This document shows positions 8,055 through 16,648 of a stretch of 32,115 nt of DNA, piece after piece; the first letter of the stretch is position 1; each line of letters starts with the position of its first letter. The notes beneath the pieces are model-generated. The model was not told the DNA's origin. It made no database searches and saw nothing but the letters and a program-made list of their open reading frames with translations. Made by a program: the position numbers and the translations under genes. The DNA is from Caldilineaceae bacterium (GTDB lineage Bacteria; Chloroflexota; Anaerolineae; Caldilineales; Caldilineaceae), in NCBI GenBank assembly GCA_019637695.1, contig JAHBVG010000083.1:1-32115 (forward strand), written 5' to 3'.

Positions 8055-9218
8055 TTGATCTTCAAGCGCAACACAGACACGCAAAACAACCTTGATCTCA
8101 CAAAGGGCTGTTGGCCCACTCCACACCAGGAACTGCTCCTGCGCGCGGCGCTTTTGGACAAAGACTCTGCCCTCGCCGCGTGGACGCAATGGCGCGCCGA
8201 AGTCAATATCGAGGAAATCCATCCAGATCCAGATAGCTATCATCTGCTGCCGCTGGTCTATCACAACTTGAAACAGCTTGAGATGGATGATCCATTTATG
8301 CAGCGCATGAAGGGCATCCACCGCCGCGCCTGGGTGGAAAATGAGATGCAGTGGAAGGCCGGCGTCGCGGTGATGAGCGAGTTCCACGCTGCGGGGATCG
8401 CGCCCGTGCTGCTCAAAAATGTCCCCTTGACCTTCAGCCATTATCCGATCCACGGCGCACGCCCATTGGGAGAATGGGATCTGCTCGTGCCGCGCGCCCA
8501 GATCCACAACGCCGTCGCCCGCTTGGATAGACTTGGCTGGCAGCCGGTGGGCCTTTCGCGCAGCCAGTTGACCGACGATTGCTTTGCGGTTCGCCATGCG
8601 CAAACCTTCACGGCGGGGGAAGGTCGCCGGTTGGCCGTGCATTGGCGGACACTGCCCGACGACATAACTGGCGCTGCCGATACGCTCTTTGTGGATGGCG
8701 CTGAGTCGCTCACCGTCGGCGAGCTGTCGGCGCGGGCGCTGAACCCGACGGATCTGCTTTTGCTTATAGTGGTTCATGGGATCGCATGGGCGCCGCTGCC
8801 GTCGGCGCGTTGGGTTGCCGACGCGTATCTGCTCCTCGGCCATAGGGAAATCGATTGGGATCGACTTATCCGCATGGCCGAGAGTATCCACACCACACTG
8901 GCATTAAGGACAGGGCTCGCTTATCTGCAACGGTATTTTCCGGCTTTGATTCCCTCCGAAGTCCTCTCTGCGCTTGAGCGCGTCGCCATCTCTACACGGG
9001 AACGGGATCTCTTCACAGCACAAAGTAAGCGTTCTCATCTATCGGGTCGCCTCTTCAGTCTGTGGCAACGCTACCGCCATCATCGACCTCAACCGGCGCA
9101 GAACGGATCGCCCCTTCTCTCCTTTGCCCGCTACGTCGGCGCTTACTCTGGCCATCAAAGTTTGAGTGAGTTCACACGTTGGGCATTCTCCAGGCTGGCG
9201 CAGCGGATGACAAAATAG
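8055..9218 (+). CDS. NTP_transf_5-type nucleotidyltransferase-like protein
   Basis: 387 residues from a TTG start with CGGAG about nine bases upstream. The centre matches the 'uncharacterised nucleotidyltransferase' family PF14907: PVLLKNVPLTFSHYP (117-131, where the family usually has LKG) and RPLGEWDLLVP (136-146). The family norm in the second block is RP-M-x-D-I-D-L-L-V, so the two metal-binding acids here read E140-W-D142, a conservative change. Later blocks are VHWRTLP and LLLIVVHGIAWAP, a helical region with a His often seen in this family. Such proteins occur in capsule/exopolysaccharide loci and in peptide-tailoring clusters with glycosyltransferases. Substrate unknown. It ends the glycan operon; a 17-bp stem hairpin follows at 9234-9315. 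Confidence 0.75.
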   Translation: MIFKRNTDTQNNLDLTKGCWPTPHQELLLRAALLDKDSALAAWTQWRAEVNIEEIHPDPDSYHLLPLVYHNLKQLEMDDPFMQRMKGIHRRAWVENEMQWKAGVAVMSEFHAAGIAPVLLKNVPLTFSHYPIHGARPLGEWDLLVPRAQIHNAVARLDRLGWQPVGLSRSQLTDDCFAVRHAQTFTAGEGRRLAVHWRTLPDDITGAADTLFVDGAESLTVGELSARALNPTDLLLLIVVHGIAWAPLPSARWVADAYLLLGHREIDWDRLIRMAESIHTTLALRTGLAYLQRYFPALIPSEVLSALERVAISTRERDLFTAQSKRSHLSGRLFSLWQRYRHHRPQPAQNGSPLLSFARYVGAYSGHQSLSEFTRWAFSRLAQRMTK

Positions 9219-9233
9219 TGTTGGGCCAGATAT

Positions 9234-9315
9234 GATCCACGAAGCCACACGAAGAAACACGAAGAAAGAAAGTCCATCCTCTGCCTTCGTGTTCCTTGGT
9301 GTGGCTTCGTGGATC
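9234..9315 (+). repeat. CACGAAG-word palindrome, possible terminator of the glycan operon
   Basis: A perfect 17-bp inverted repeat (9234-9250, GATCCACGAAGCCACAC, and 9299-9315) encloses further CACGAAG/CTTCGTG words. It sits 15 bp past the last gene of the glycan operon. It can form a long hairpin but lacks a T-tract, so termination is only possible. It belongs to the class of word-built palindromes found in many intergenic gaps of this window. Confidence 0.8.
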
Positions 9316-9329
9316 GTTGAGCCGTTCCC

Positions 9330-9391
9330 CTGGTCGTAAGACCAGTTTTCGAGCTGGACAGATGTCCAGCGAGGGCGCGACATATTGCGCC
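9330..9391 (+). promoter_or_regulatory. Three consecutive hairpins before the URO-D-like gene
   Basis: Three perfect stems follow each other. CTGGTC-GTAA-GACCAG (9330-9345) is followed by TTTT. GCTGGAC-AGAT-GTCCAGC spans 9353-9370. GGCGC...GCGCC spans 9374-9391. The last ends five bases before ATG 9396. CCAG/CTGG segments of hairpins 1 and 2 could also pair with each other, which would allow alternative folds. It may be a weak terminator plus spacer, or a structured leader if translation starts at 9462. No known riboswitch consensus was recognised. Confidence 0.45.
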
Positions 9392-9395
9392 TACA

Positions 9396-10508
9396 ATGGG
9401 GGAAGATCGATCTATCGTCATCCACCATCAAGGCAAGGACACTGTGACAATCAAAGAGAGCATGACGCCCAAGGAACGCTGGTTGGCTGTACTCAACCGG
9501 CAAAAACCCGACCGCCTGCCCCTGGATTATTGGGGAACCAAAGAAGCAACTCAGAAACTCCTGCGCCATTTAGGCTGTTCCACAGTCTGGCAGATGTACA
9601 AACGGCTGCACATTGATCGAGTTGTCGGCGTACGGCCCACTTACGTGGGTCCGCGGCGCAGGCCCGGCTACGACGAGTTTGGCTGTCGCTTCCGCAATGT
9701 GGACTACGGCACGGGGCGCTATCGAGAATGCGTATCCCATGTGTTGGCGGGATACAATAGCGTGGCGGAGATCGAGGCCAATTACACCTGGCCCAGCCCC
9801 GATTGGTACGACTATTCGGAGATCCGCACGCAGATCAAGGGCAAGGAACAGTATCCGATCCAGGGCGGCGGTTCGGAACCCTTTTTGATCTACGCCCGGC
9901 TGCGCGGCATGGAACAGGCGTACATGGATCTGCTGCTCCAGCCCGAAATCGCCCTCTACTGTCTGGACAAACTCTTCGACCTGGCCTATGAGAACACACG
10001 GCGCATCTACGAACAACTGCCGGGGCAGATTACCCTCTCCTATGTGGCTGAGGATTTCGGCTCTCAAGAAAGCCTGCTCTTTTCGCCCAAGACGATCCGT
10101 CAGACCTTTTTGCCGCGCATGAAGCGGATGATGGATCTGGCCCACGAAGCCGGCGTCTACGTCTTCCATCACAGCGACGGAGCGATCTGGCCCATCATCC
10201 CCGACCTCATTGCCACGGGGATCAACATCCTCAACCCGATCCAATGGCGCAGCAAGGGCATGGACCGGGCCGCGCTCAAGGCGACCTTTGGCGATCAGGT
10301 GATCTTCCACGGCGGCATGGACAACCAACAGACCCTGCCCTTCGGCTCGGTTGAGGACGTGCGCCAGGAGGTGATCGACAACATCGAGATTCTGGGCAAA
10401 GGTGGGGGCTACATCCTTGCGCCATGTCACAACATCCAGGCCGTCAGCCCGCCGGAGAACATCGTCGCCATGTACGAAACCGCCTACGAATACGGGCGAG
10501 ATCTTTAA
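9396..10508 (+). CDS. URO-D superfamily protein (corrinoid methyltransferase-like)
   Basis: Up to 370 residues; ATG 9396 is the longest start. The first family-like residues begin at MTPKERW, so ATG 9462 (348 residues, preceded by AAAGAGAG) may be the true start. The fold is the uroporphyrinogen-decarboxylase TIM barrel: PKERWLAVLNRQKPDRLPLDYWG, YVAEDFGSQESLLFSP, FHHSDGAIWPIIPDLIATGINILNP, FHGGMDNQQTLPFGS, ILAPCHNIQAVSPPENI. The heme enzyme's RQAGR motif is absent. It therefore belongs with the MtaA/CmuA-like or uncharacterised URO-D-like proteins that handle methyl groups from corrinoids or unknown substrates. No corrinoid protein is adjacent. A short GCAAAG-word hairpin separates it from the convergent BNR gene. 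Confidence 0.8.
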   Translation: MGEDRSIVIHHQGKDTVTIKESMTPKERWLAVLNRQKPDRLPLDYWGTKEATQKLLRHLGCSTVWQMYKRLHIDRVVGVRPTYVGPRRRPGYDEFGCRFRNVDYGTGRYRECVSHVLAGYNSVAEIEANYTWPSPDWYDYSEIRTQIKGKEQYPIQGGGSEPFLIYARLRGMEQAYMDLLLQPEIALYCLDKLFDLAYENTRRIYEQLPGQITLSYVAEDFGSQESLLFSPKTIRQTFLPRMKRMMDLAHEAGVYVFHHSDGAIWPIIPDLIATGINILNPIQWRSKGMDRAALKATFGDQVIFHGGMDNQQTLPFGSVEDVRQEVIDNIEILGKGGGYILAPCHNIQAVSPPENIVAMYETAYEYGRDL

Positions 10509-10676
10509 CGCAGAGCGTTTTAACGCAAAGGCGCAAAGAAGCAGAGATGCAAAGGGCAGAAACAGACTACACAGATTTTCACGGATTCCAGAGGTTTGGA
10601 CACGGATTGTCAGGATTTCAGAACTCTGAACCTTTGCACCTTTGCCGCTTTGCACCTTTGCGTTAAATTTTCTCCC
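10509..10676. repeat. GCAAAG-word palindromic repeat between convergent genes
   Basis: The words GCAAAGGCGCAAAG and their complement CTTTGCACCTTTGC form an inverted repeat: 10521-10538 pairs with 10648-10665 at 17 of 18 positions. The interior reads like a second degenerate word series (CAGATTTTCACGGATT, GGACACGGATTGTCAGGATT). It could act as a bidirectional transcription barrier between the URO-D-like and BNR genes. Confidence 0.75.
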
Positions 10677-10678
10677 AG

Positions 10679-13600
10679 TTAGACAGCAATCGGCATGGCG
10701 TCCGCAGCGTGGATCAGCCGGTTGAGTTCGAGAATATCCTCGTCGATAATGCGTTGCAGCGCGGTCAGTTGATCATCGATCTGCGCGCTGTACTCGCTGA
10801 TAAGGGCGATGGCCTGCTCAGTGGGCGCGGCGTCGGCGGTGCTGATAATCGGGATCAGCGACGAGAGCTTGCTGTTAAGCCGCGGCCGGTTGGTCAGGCT
10901 GTAGACGTTCTTCTGATCGCCGGGCTGGATCAATTGGTCTTCGACCCCGCCCAACTTTTTCAACACATCCCCAGCCTTCGCCGTCACCTCGGCGTGATCG
11001 GCCAGCCGTTTCTGCCAGAATTCCACGCCAGCGCGCGCCTCTCGCAGCCGGTTGACGCCCTTGTGCGCGTCGGAAATCTTGGTGAGGATGCGCCCAATCG
11101 CCTCGAACTGTGCGCTCAAATCTGCGGATGAAACCGTCGCACGCGGATCCGCCTTCACCTCCAAAGACTCCTCCACCGATTGCTCTCCCACGCTGAGGCG
11201 AACCTGGTAGAGACCCGGCAGCACAAGCGGTCCCCGGTTGGCTTCGCCCGCTGTCTTATTACCCAAAACTTTGGTCGCGCCAGCCAAGCGCAGATCCCAG
11301 CGGAAGCGATGCGCGCCGGCGCTGGCGGCGATCCACGGGCCGGGATTCATGGCCTTTTTAGGATCGTCCCAACTGTCGTAGTCGGCAGGCTTGGGCGAGA
11401 AGGCGATCAGGGTCGTGCCCTCCTTGTCAAGGATCTCTAATTTGATCTCTATGCCGGTGGGCAGATCCGCAGGCAGCGTATAAAAGATCAGCGCGCCGCG
11501 CGGCGATCCTTCGCCAGCGTCGAGGACCTGGCGCTCCACCAGCCCGGTGGCTTCGTCCTTGCGGGCGATGTAAGTCGCGCTGGACCCAATGTCGTAGACG
11601 CGGCCTTCGGCTGGCATCCAATCGGCGTAGAGATTGGAGAGTACCCGGTACGCCGGGCGCGGCGGGTAGATGCGGAGCGCGCCCGAGTCGACGGACGCCT
11701 GACGCAGCGGCGTCAAATCATCCATCACCCAGAACGAGCGCCCGTGGGTGGCAACGATGAGATCGCTGCCCTTCACTGTCAGATCGTAGATCGGCGCTAC
11801 AGGCAGATTGCCTTCCCAACGCGTCCACTGCCCGCCATCGTCAAAGGAAACATAGAGGCCGGTCTCGGTCCCCGCATAGAGCAGCCCTTTCACCTCCGGG
11901 TCACAGCGGACCACACGGGTGTAATCGTGGGCGGGAATGCCTTCAACCATCAGCGTCCATGTCTGACCGTAGTCGTCCGTCTTAAAGAGATAGGGCGTGG
12001 TGTCGTCCAGTTTGTAGCGGGTAGCGGCCAGATAGGCGGTGGCGGCGTCGTGGGGCGACAACTCCACGGTCTGGATGTAAGCCCATTCGGGCAGATCCGT
12101 CGGGGTGACGTTCTGCCACAATTCCCCGCCGTCGCGGCTGATATGGACCAATCCATCGTCGCTGGCCGCCCAGAGGACGCCCGCTTCGTAGATCGACTCG
12201 CGCAAGCTGGCGATGGTGGCGTAATGCTCCGCGCCGCTGGTGTCATAGGTGATAGCCCCGCCCGACGGCCCCAGTTTGCTCACATCGGCGCGGGTGAGAT
12301 CCGGGCTGATGGCTTCCCAACTGTGACCGCTGTTGGTGGAGCGAAAAACCAGGTTGCCGCAGGCGTAGAGTACGTTGGGATCGTGCGGTGAGAAGAGGAT
12401 GGGGAAAGTCCACGGGAAGCGATATTTGAGGTCGCGCGGGCCAATGTCGCCGCCGTACTCTTCGGGCCAGATGTTGACCAGCCGAATTTGACCGCTGTGC
12501 ATGTCCGCCCGTTGCAGCGCGCCTTGCCCGCCCGGCGAAGAGCCGACCGCGCCCACGAAAATGATCTCTTCATCTTTGGGATCGACGGCAATGAAGCCGC
12601 TTTCCCCGGTCCCCGCAATGTCGCAATCGCCCCAGGCGATGACGCCGCTGCTCGTGTCTACGGGCACGCGCACGCTGGAGTTGTCCTGTTGCGTGCCATA
12701 GACGCGATAGGGGAAGCGGTTGTCGGTGTCCATGCGGTAGAACTGCGCCGTCAACTGATTGTAGATGGTGCTGAACGATTCGCCGCCGGTGAAGCTGACA
12801 CAGGCCCCGCCATCGTTGCCCTGGACCATGCGCCGGTTGTCATCGGGGTCGATCCAGAGGCCGTGGTTATCGCCGTGGGGCGTGGGGATCTCGGCGAAGC
12901 TCTTGCCGCCGTCGGTCGATTTCCACATGGACAAATTGAGGACGTAGACGGTCTCCGCGTCCTGCGGATCGGCGAAAACGTGCATGTAATACCACGGGCG
13001 CTGGCGCAGATCGGCGTTGTCGCAGAGCAGTTGCCAGCTTTCGCCGAAGTCGTCCGAACGATACAGACCGGGCTTGTGTTCGTTTTTGGCTTCGATCAAG
13101 GCCCAAACGCGGCCTTCTTTGGCGGGGGACGCTGCCACGCCGATCTTGCCCAGGATCTCGGCCTGGGGCAGCCCTTTGGCGCGGGAGATATTGGTCCATG
13201 TGTCGCCGCCATCGACCGATTTCCACAAGCCGCTCTCCGGCCCGCCGCTGACAAGTTCCCAGAAGTTGCGGTAGACCTGCCAGACCGCGGCGTAGAGAAC
13301 ATCGGGGGTACGCGGATCGAAGGTGAGATCCACTGCGCCGGCCTTGTCGCTCACGAAGAGGACCTTTTCCCAACTTGCGCCGCCGTCTTTGGAGCGGAAG
13401 ACGCCTCGCTCCTCATTCGGGCCGAAGGCATGGCCCAGCGCGGCCACGTAGACCCGATCCGGGTTGCGGGGGTGGACGCGCACTTTGCCAATGTGACGGG
13501 TGTCAGCCAATCCACAATGTCGCCAGCTTTTGCCGCCGTCCACCGATTTGTAGACGCCGTCGCCGTAGCTTACATCAGTGCGGATGGTCGATTCGCCCAT

Positions 13601-13861
13601 GCCCACGTAGATCACATTAGGGTCCGAGGGCGAGACGGCAATGTCGCTCACCGAAGCAGTTTTGAAGTAGCCGTCTGAGATATTGGTCCAGGTCGTGCTG
13701 GCGTCCACGGTCTTCCACAGGCCGCCGGCCACTGCGCCGAAATAGAAGGTTGCCTTTTCGGTGGGGTGGCCGGCCACGGCAATCACGCGACCGCCGCGCG
13801 AGGGGCCAATACAGCGGAATTTGAGCGCTTTCCACAAGGAGGGTGCGAGTTGATGGGTCAT
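10679..13861 (-). CDS. Large BNR/Asp-box (sortilin/VPS10-like) beta-propeller protein
   Basis: 1060 residues. The N-terminal part has the family opening FRCIGPSRGGRVIAVAGHP (about 15-33). About ten Asp-boxes (S-x-D-x-G-x-x-W/F) follow, including KTVDASTTW (about 50-58), KSVDGGKSW (about 105-113), RSKDGGASW (about 156-164) and KSVDGGDTW (about 214-222), with more along the first 700 residues. They suggest one or two propellers. After the propellers comes a beta-sandwich-like region (FRWDLRLAGATKV) and a C-terminal helical, probably coiled-coil segment (about 930-1050). Proteins of this type are often called 'glycosyl hydrolase', but no sialidase Arg triad is evident, and binding or scaffolding is as likely. 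Relatives I recall are exported, whereas no signal peptide is visible here. Function unknown. Confidence 0.85.
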   Translation of the reverse strand: MTHQLAPSLWKALKFRCIGPSRGGRVIAVAGHPTEKATFYFGAVAGGLWKTVDASTTWTNISDGYFKTASVSDIAVSPSDPNVIYVGMGESTIRTDVSYGDGVYKSVDGGKSWRHCGLADTRHIGKVRVHPRNPDRVYVAALGHAFGPNEERGVFRSKDGGASWEKVLFVSDKAGAVDLTFDPRTPDVLYAAVWQVYRNFWELVSGGPESGLWKSVDGGDTWTNISRAKGLPQAEILGKIGVAASPAKEGRVWALIEAKNEHKPGLYRSDDFGESWQLLCDNADLRQRPWYYMHVFADPQDAETVYVLNLSMWKSTDGGKSFAEIPTPHGDNHGLWIDPDDNRRMVQGNDGGACVSFTGGESFSTIYNQLTAQFYRMDTDNRFPYRVYGTQQDNSSVRVPVDTSSGVIAWGDCDIAGTGESGFIAVDPKDEEIIFVGAVGSSPGGQGALQRADMHSGQIRLVNIWPEEYGGDIGPRDLKYRFPWTFPILFSPHDPNVLYACGNLVFRSTNSGHSWEAISPDLTRADVSKLGPSGGAITYDTSGAEHYATIASLRESIYEAGVLWAASDDGLVHISRDGGELWQNVTPTDLPEWAYIQTVELSPHDAATAYLAATRYKLDDTTPYLFKTDDYGQTWTLMVEGIPAHDYTRVVRCDPEVKGLLYAGTETGLYVSFDDGGQWTRWEGNLPVAPIYDLTVKGSDLIVATHGRSFWVMDDLTPLRQASVDSGALRIYPPRPAYRVLSNLYADWMPAEGRVYDIGSSATYIARKDEATGLVERQVLDAGEGSPRGALIFYTLPADLPTGIEIKLEILDKEGTTLIAFSPKPADYDSWDDPKKAMNPGPWIAASAGAHRFRWDLRLAGATKVLGNKTAGEANRGPLVLPGLYQVRLSVGEQSVEESLEVKADPRATVSSADLSAQFEAIGRILTKISDAHKGVNRLREARAGVEFWQKRLADHAEVTAKAGDVLKKLGGVEDQLIQPGDQKNVYSLTNRPRLNSKLSSLIPIISTADAAPTEQAIALISEYSAQIDDQLTALQRIIDEDILELNRLIHAADAMPIAV

Positions 13862-14075
13862 AGAGGCTCCATAGTTGATGATTGGTGATTCAGGATTGGT
13901 TGCCAGTAATCAGTGAACAGCAATCTGGCTATCGGATAGTTTTCGTCATGACCGCGAATGAGTGAAAAGCGCGAATAACCGATGTAACGATCCGAGGATT
14001 CACGCAGCCGAGGGAGCCAGACAAGCTCACAATTCGCGGTCATCTCAGATTCGCGGTCATCTTCGCTATCTTCGA
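13862..14075. repeat. ATGACCGCGAAT / ATTCGCGGTCAT word repeats
   Basis: A gap between two minus-strand genes. ATGACCGCGAAT at 13948-13959 is matched by two exact inverted copies, ATTCGCGGTCAT, at 14032-14043 and 14049-14060. The proximal part reads GATGATTGGTGATTCAGGATTGG, another word series. There is no gene. It should hold the promoter of the BNR gene, but no convincing -35/-10 pair was found. Confidence 0.65.
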
Positions 14076-15101
14076 TCAGTGTGTGATCGGCAAAAACTGA
14101 TCGAGCAGGGCGCGCGCCCATTGCTCGTTGGCGTGACGGGTGCGACCGGCATTGTGCGGCGTGTGGACGACATTGTGTCTGCCTAGCAAAGGATCATCCA
14201 GGGGCAGCGGCTCAACGTCGAAGACGTCGGCGGCCAGGGCAAGTTCGTCGGCCAGGACGCGGGCGCGCAAGGCGGGCATGTCGCAGATGGCGGCGCGGGT
14301 CGCCAGCACCACAAGGCATCCTTGAGGCAGCGCCTCGATGTGCGCTTTGGTGATCAATCCACGCGTGGCAGGGGTGAGGGGCAGCATGGGTGCAAAGATC
14401 TCGGCATCCTTAACAAGACGATCCAAGCGCCACTCTTTGCGGGTGCCGGCGCGGTGGAAGGCAGGTTCGGCGGCAAAAGGATCCCAGGTGGCGACATCCG
14501 CGCCCAACATGTGGACAAAGCTGGCGTAGCGGCTGCCGATGTTGCCCGCCCCCACAATGCGCACGCGCTTGCCAGCGACAGTTCCATTGGTGAAGCGGCT
14601 GTCGTCGCCATATTGCTGTCCGCGTGCGCCGGACCGTCCCCTGCCTTCTGACGGCGAGTAACTCCAGGGCGCCTGGCTGGTGAGGATGGCATGGTGCAGT
14701 TGTGGAATTCGCCGCAGACCGCACAGAGTGAGGGCCAGGGCGAACTCGGCTACACTCTGTCCCCAAAAGCCTTCGCTGGGTTGGGTGTAGACGCGCACAC
14801 CGCGGGCGGCGAACTGCTCACGAATCGTGGGATCGAGCGAGCTATCTGGCAGCAGCTCACAGACCACTTCCTCTAGCGCCGTGAAGCGCTCCACACACGC
14901 CGGGGTAATCGGGACGCCCAATCCAATCAACCGCGTGACAGTCGCTGGGTTTTCAACAATCGCGCCGATGGGTCGCCGATCCTCATAGGGCAGCCGCAGG
15001 AATTCGACTGCGGCCTGTCGGCGCCAGAGATCGTGCATGGCGTCGGCTGCCAGAGGCCATATGCCATCAAACTGTGGGTGAACAATAAGTAGCTGTCGCA
15101 T
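14076..15101 (-). CDS. D-2-hydroxyacid dehydrogenase, NAD-binding
   Basis: 341 residues from ATG 15101 (MRQLLIVHPQFD). An upstream in-frame ATG at 15140 adds 13 residues and cannot be excluded. Rossmann signature VRIVGAGNIGSRYA (about 180-193, G-x-G-x-x-G) followed by an acidic W-D-P end of strand 2. The catalytic set of the family is visible: Arg269 in LATRAAICD, Glu297 in DVFDVEPLP and His316 in VHTPHNAG. Members reduce 2-keto acids to D-2-hydroxyacids using NAD(P)H (phosphoglycerate, glyoxylate or lactate-type substrates). The substrate cannot be set from sequence. There is an insertion with low-complexity charged residues at about 147-172. It may share a transcript with the BNR gene downstream, 214 bp away. 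Confidence 0.85.
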   Translation of the reverse strand: MRQLLIVHPQFDGIWPLAADAMHDLWRRQAAVEFLRLPYEDRRPIGAIVENPATVTRLIGLGVPITPACVERFTALEEVVCELLPDSSLDPTIREQFAARGVRVYTQPSEGFWGQSVAEFALALTLCGLRRIPQLHHAILTSQAPWSYSPSEGRGRSGARGQQYGDDSRFTNGTVAGKRVRIVGAGNIGSRYASFVHMLGADVATWDPFAAEPAFHRAGTRKEWRLDRLVKDAEIFAPMLPLTPATRGLITKAHIEALPQGCLVVLATRAAICDMPALRARVLADELALAADVFDVEPLPLDDPLLGRHNVVHTPHNAGRTRHANEQWARALLDQFLPITH

Positions 15102-15331
15102 GGATGCAATTCTCGCATTGTGTGGCAGATAGGTCGGCATTCAGTGATCGACCGAACTGAATGCATTGAGTGGCAGTCGGCAGATCCTCTGCCGTTGTAA
15201 CGCCATTTTACCCCCAATCTCATGGAAAGAGTACATTGCCGGTAACCAAAGCAAAAGAATTTCCATTCCCCATCAATTGGTGTACCATCAGGACTATTGT
15301 CTAATCATCATGGAAAGTCAGAAATTGCTCT

Positions 15332-16540
15332 ATGGCCGCGCGTTCTTCGCTTCGTCTTTCTGATTCGCAACGATCTTCGCTGTTGGTTGTGGGTTTGTCA
15401 TTTGCGGCGTTTGTGGTGTTGGGGCTGCCCGGCGGTCTTTTGGGCGTGGCCTGGCCTTCGATCCGCGCTCAGTTCAGCCTCTCACAGGATCAAGTGGGCG
15501 CGCTGCTGCTGGCTGCGCAGATCGGCTATATCACATCTAGCTTTCTGAGCGGACGCATGATCCTCCGTTTTGGTAATGGACAGGTGCTGGCGCTGGGCGC
15601 GGCGCTGGCCTGCGTGGGTCTCTTTGGCTATGCCATCGCGCCTTTCTGGCTCTTTATGGTTGCCATTGGCATTCTATCGGGCTTTGGCGGCGGCGCATTG
15701 GATTCGGCCATGAATGCCTTCTTCGCCATGAATTACGGTCCGCGGTTGATGAACTGGCTGCACGCCTCCTTCGGCCTGGGATCGACCTTTGGCCCAATCC
15801 TGTTGACGGTGGTGTTGGTGGCGGGGGCATCCTGGCGGTGGGGATACGTGGCGGCGGGGGTCGCGCAGGGGATCATCATGCTGGCCTTCCTCTTGACATT
15901 GTCGCGCTGGGGTGGGCGTTCTGCTGAGGAAGAAGTCAAGAGTCCGATCCCGGCGGCGCAGACGGAGGAAGCGGCGGAGGCGTCCCCGCTTGACGTTGGG
16001 TTGAGCATTCTTGTCTTTTTCTTCATCGCCGGGTTGGAGATGAGCGCCGGGCAGTGGAGTTTTGCCCTTTTTACCGAGAGCCGGGGCACTGATCTTGCCA
16101 GCGCAGGCTTTTGGGTAAGCGTCTATTGGGGAAGTTTCACGGCGGGCCGCATCTTCTTTGGGATCATCGGCAACCGCATCCGTATGCTTACGGCCCTGCG
16201 CGCCAGCATGATCGCCATGCTCGTTGCCTCACTGATGATCTGGCAGCAGGGATCGGATCTGGTGAGTTTTGCCGGGCTGGCGTTGATGGGGTTTGCCATC
16301 GCGCCTCTCTTCCCCCTGCTGATGACGGCTACCCCAGTCCGCTTGGGACGTCGCCGCGCCGCCAATGCCATCGGTTATCAGGTGGGAGCGGCCAGCCTGG
16401 GCATCGCCATCCTCCCCTGGCTGGCCGGTTTCCTCGCCGAACAGGGATCGCTCGAAGTTGTCGGTCCCTTTTTGCTGGTTGGGTCCGCGATCATGTTGGT
16501 GCTGCATGAAGTGCTTGAGGCGCGACGCCCCATGAACTGA
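15332..16540 (+). CDS. MFS transporter (12-helix type)
   Basis: 402 residues with alternating hydrophobic helices typical of the major facilitator superfamily. Helix 1 carries GLPGGLLGVAWPSIRAQF. The loop 2-3 region, IGYITSSFLSGRMILRFGNG, is a degenerate form of the MFS A-motif. A charged loop (EEEVKSPIPAAQTEEAAEAS, about 195-215) marks the central cytoplasmic loop between the two six-helix halves. The second half repeats the pattern (SVYWGSFTAGRIFFGIIGNR). Members of this subgroup move sugars or small organic compounds; substrate unknown. It is convergent with the rhodanese gene, with a palindromic word repeat between them. Confidence 0.85.
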   Translation: MAARSSLRLSDSQRSSLLVVGLSFAAFVVLGLPGGLLGVAWPSIRAQFSLSQDQVGALLLAAQIGYITSSFLSGRMILRFGNGQVLALGAALACVGLFGYAIAPFWLFMVAIGILSGFGGGALDSAMNAFFAMNYGPRLMNWLHASFGLGSTFGPILLTVVLVAGASWRWGYVAAGVAQGIIMLAFLLTLSRWGGRSAEEEVKSPIPAAQTEEAAEASPLDVGLSILVFFFIAGLEMSAGQWSFALFTESRGTDLASAGFWVSVYWGSFTAGRIFFGIIGNRIRMLTALRASMIAMLVASLMIWQQGSDLVSFAGLALMGFAIAPLFPLLMTATPVRLGRRRAANAIGYQVGAASLGIAILPWLAGFLAEQGSLEVVGPFLLVGSAIMLVLHEVLEARRPMN

Positions 16541-16648
16541 GGAGATTGGGTATTAGAGATTAGAGGTTAGGCGATTGAGGGATTAGGGGATTGGATACTT
16601 AACCACCTAACCTCTTAATCTCCCAATCGCCTAATCTCTTAAATCTCT
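16541..16648. repeat. GATTAGAG/TTAGG-word palindrome between convergent genes
   Basis: The left arm GAGATTAGAGGTTAGG (16556-16571) pairs with 16606-16622 with a single bulged base. An adjoining GCGATTG pairs with CAATCGC. The whole gap is built of ATTAGAGG, ATTGGG and TTAGG-like words. It lies exactly between two gene 3' ends and may stop transcription in both directions. Confidence 0.8.

Noticed and set aside
9392..9397. TACAAT as a -10 box for the URO-D-like gene
   Set aside because: No -35-like hexamer at 16-18 bases upstream, and it overlaps the first possible start codon.
9396..10508. Call as uroporphyrinogen decarboxylase of heme synthesis (hemE)
   Set aside because: The RQAGR motif is missing and no heme genes are nearby; only the superfamily is supported.
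10709..13678. Long open frames on + inside the BNR gene (for example 396 codons at 12488)
   Set aside because: They are antisense shadows of a GC-rich gene with clear Asp-boxes on the minus strand.
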